From Pseudoalteromonas aurantia 208 (GTDB lineage: Bacteria > Pseudomonadota > Gammaproteobacteria > Enterobacterales > Alteromonadaceae), in contig NZ_AQGV01000012.1 of the NCBI RefSeq assembly GCF_014858725.1, forward strand, positions 1,922,001 through 1,986,000: DNA of 64,000 nucleotides, given 5' to 3'. Below are positions 63,814 to 64,000 of this stretch, one piece after another. The notes beneath the pieces are model-generated. The model was not told the DNA's origin and did no database searches. It saw nothing but the letters and a program-made list of their open reading frames with translations. The position numbers and the translations under genes were made by a program. How positions within the stretch are numbered: position 1 is the stretch's first letter; each line of letters begins with the position of its first letter.

Positions 63814-64000
63814 TTAGCTGTTAGTTTGAGCGTGCTGCCTAACAGCATCTAGATGTTTTGCTTCAATTTCTTCTACCTGCTCAACTGGCACGTAATAGTC
63901 TTTATTACGTTCAAATGAGTACATGATCCAAGATGCAATCATGCCAAGGAAACCAAATGCAGCCATCCACCAAATATGCCAAATAAATGCGAAACCCATC
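63814..64000 (-). CDS. cyoB: Cytochrome o ubiquinol oxidase subunit I, C-terminal fragment
   Basis: Only the last 62 or so codons are in the window; the frame runs off the right edge. The peptide FAFIWHIWWMAAFGFLGMIASWI is the last membrane helix of CyoB, followed by the cytoplasmic tail YSFERNKDYYVPVEQVEEIE. The gene ends 19 bp before cyoC. Subunit I carries heme b, heme o3 and CuB; those residues lie outside the window. Confidence 0.9.
   Translation of the reverse strand, partial: MGFAFIWHIWWMAAFGFLGMIASWIMYSFERNKDYYVPVEQVEEIEAKHLDAVRQHAQTNS

Noticed and set aside
1-64000. CRISPR arrays, tRNA and rRNA genes
   Set aside because: No regularly spaced repeats were seen, and the only tRNA-like end is that of the tmRNA.

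Overview
The window looks like chromosomal DNA of a marine, low-GC gammaproteobacterium of the Alteromonadales, most like Pseudoalteromonas. The evidence is the tmRNA tag ANDDNYSLAA, a MotY subunit of a sodium-type flagellar motor, an ilvY-ilvC pair with a long class II IlvC, three TonB-type or large outer-membrane beta-barrel proteins, and the bamE/rnfH/ratA/smpB neighbourhood. The genus is inferred from gene content; no database search was possible.

Layout. 0-9.9 kb: a truncated dicarboxylate-type symporter, a CBM9/DUF5916 outer-membrane protein, cysK, a periplasmic solute-binding protein, a RIO kinase, putP and an EAL-HDOD protein. 10-20 kb (metal uptake): a TonB-dependent copper receptor with an FNR-like box in front of it, a DUF3820 protein, a membrane fatty-acid hydroxylase, then a DUF4856 lipoprotein - imelysin lipoprotein - TonB receptor operon, and an orphan response regulator with a degenerate receiver. 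20-34.6 kb is mostly housekeeping: ilvY/ilvC, a chemoreceptor, a TPR lipoprotein overlapping an M28 peptidase, a GIY-YIG protein, bamE, rnfH-ratA, smpB, fabB, mnmC, motY and rnt. 34.6-44 kb: a Sel1-repeat lipoprotein, the Entner-Doudoroff operon edd-eda-gap behind two identical LacI-type operators, a gene-free stretch of about 1 kb, a DUF342 protein and ssrA. 44-50 kb is accessory DNA: two unrecognised proteins, gene-free stretches, a LysR/MDR-dehydrogenase pair, a MITE-like element, an EEP-fold lipoprotein and a methyltransferase. 50-52.4 kb: a MerC-like membrane protein and a His-rich beta-propeller lipoprotein behind a strong Zur-type box. 53-60.4 kb: a divergent 1817-residue glutamate synthase followed 15 bp later by a CysJ-like diflavin reductase. 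60.4-64 kb: the end of a cyoB-C-D-E operon carrying a SCO protein and an unrecognised secreted protein.

The best candidate for something undescribed is the glutamate synthase/diflavin reductase pair. The large subunit keeps the glutaminase cysteine and the FMN domain, but it has a shortened iron-sulphur cysteine motif and an extra C-terminal region. Its neighbour is not GltD but an NADPH-FAD-FMN reductase with no sulfite reductase hemoprotein nearby. I infer that the diflavin protein feeds electrons to this GOGAT-like enzyme. Several control sites can be read directly: a Zur box, a double LacI-type operator with a structured leader at edd, an IlvY palindrome, an FNR-like box at the copper receptor, a FabR-like palindrome at fabB, and a weaker Fur-like site at the imelysin operon.
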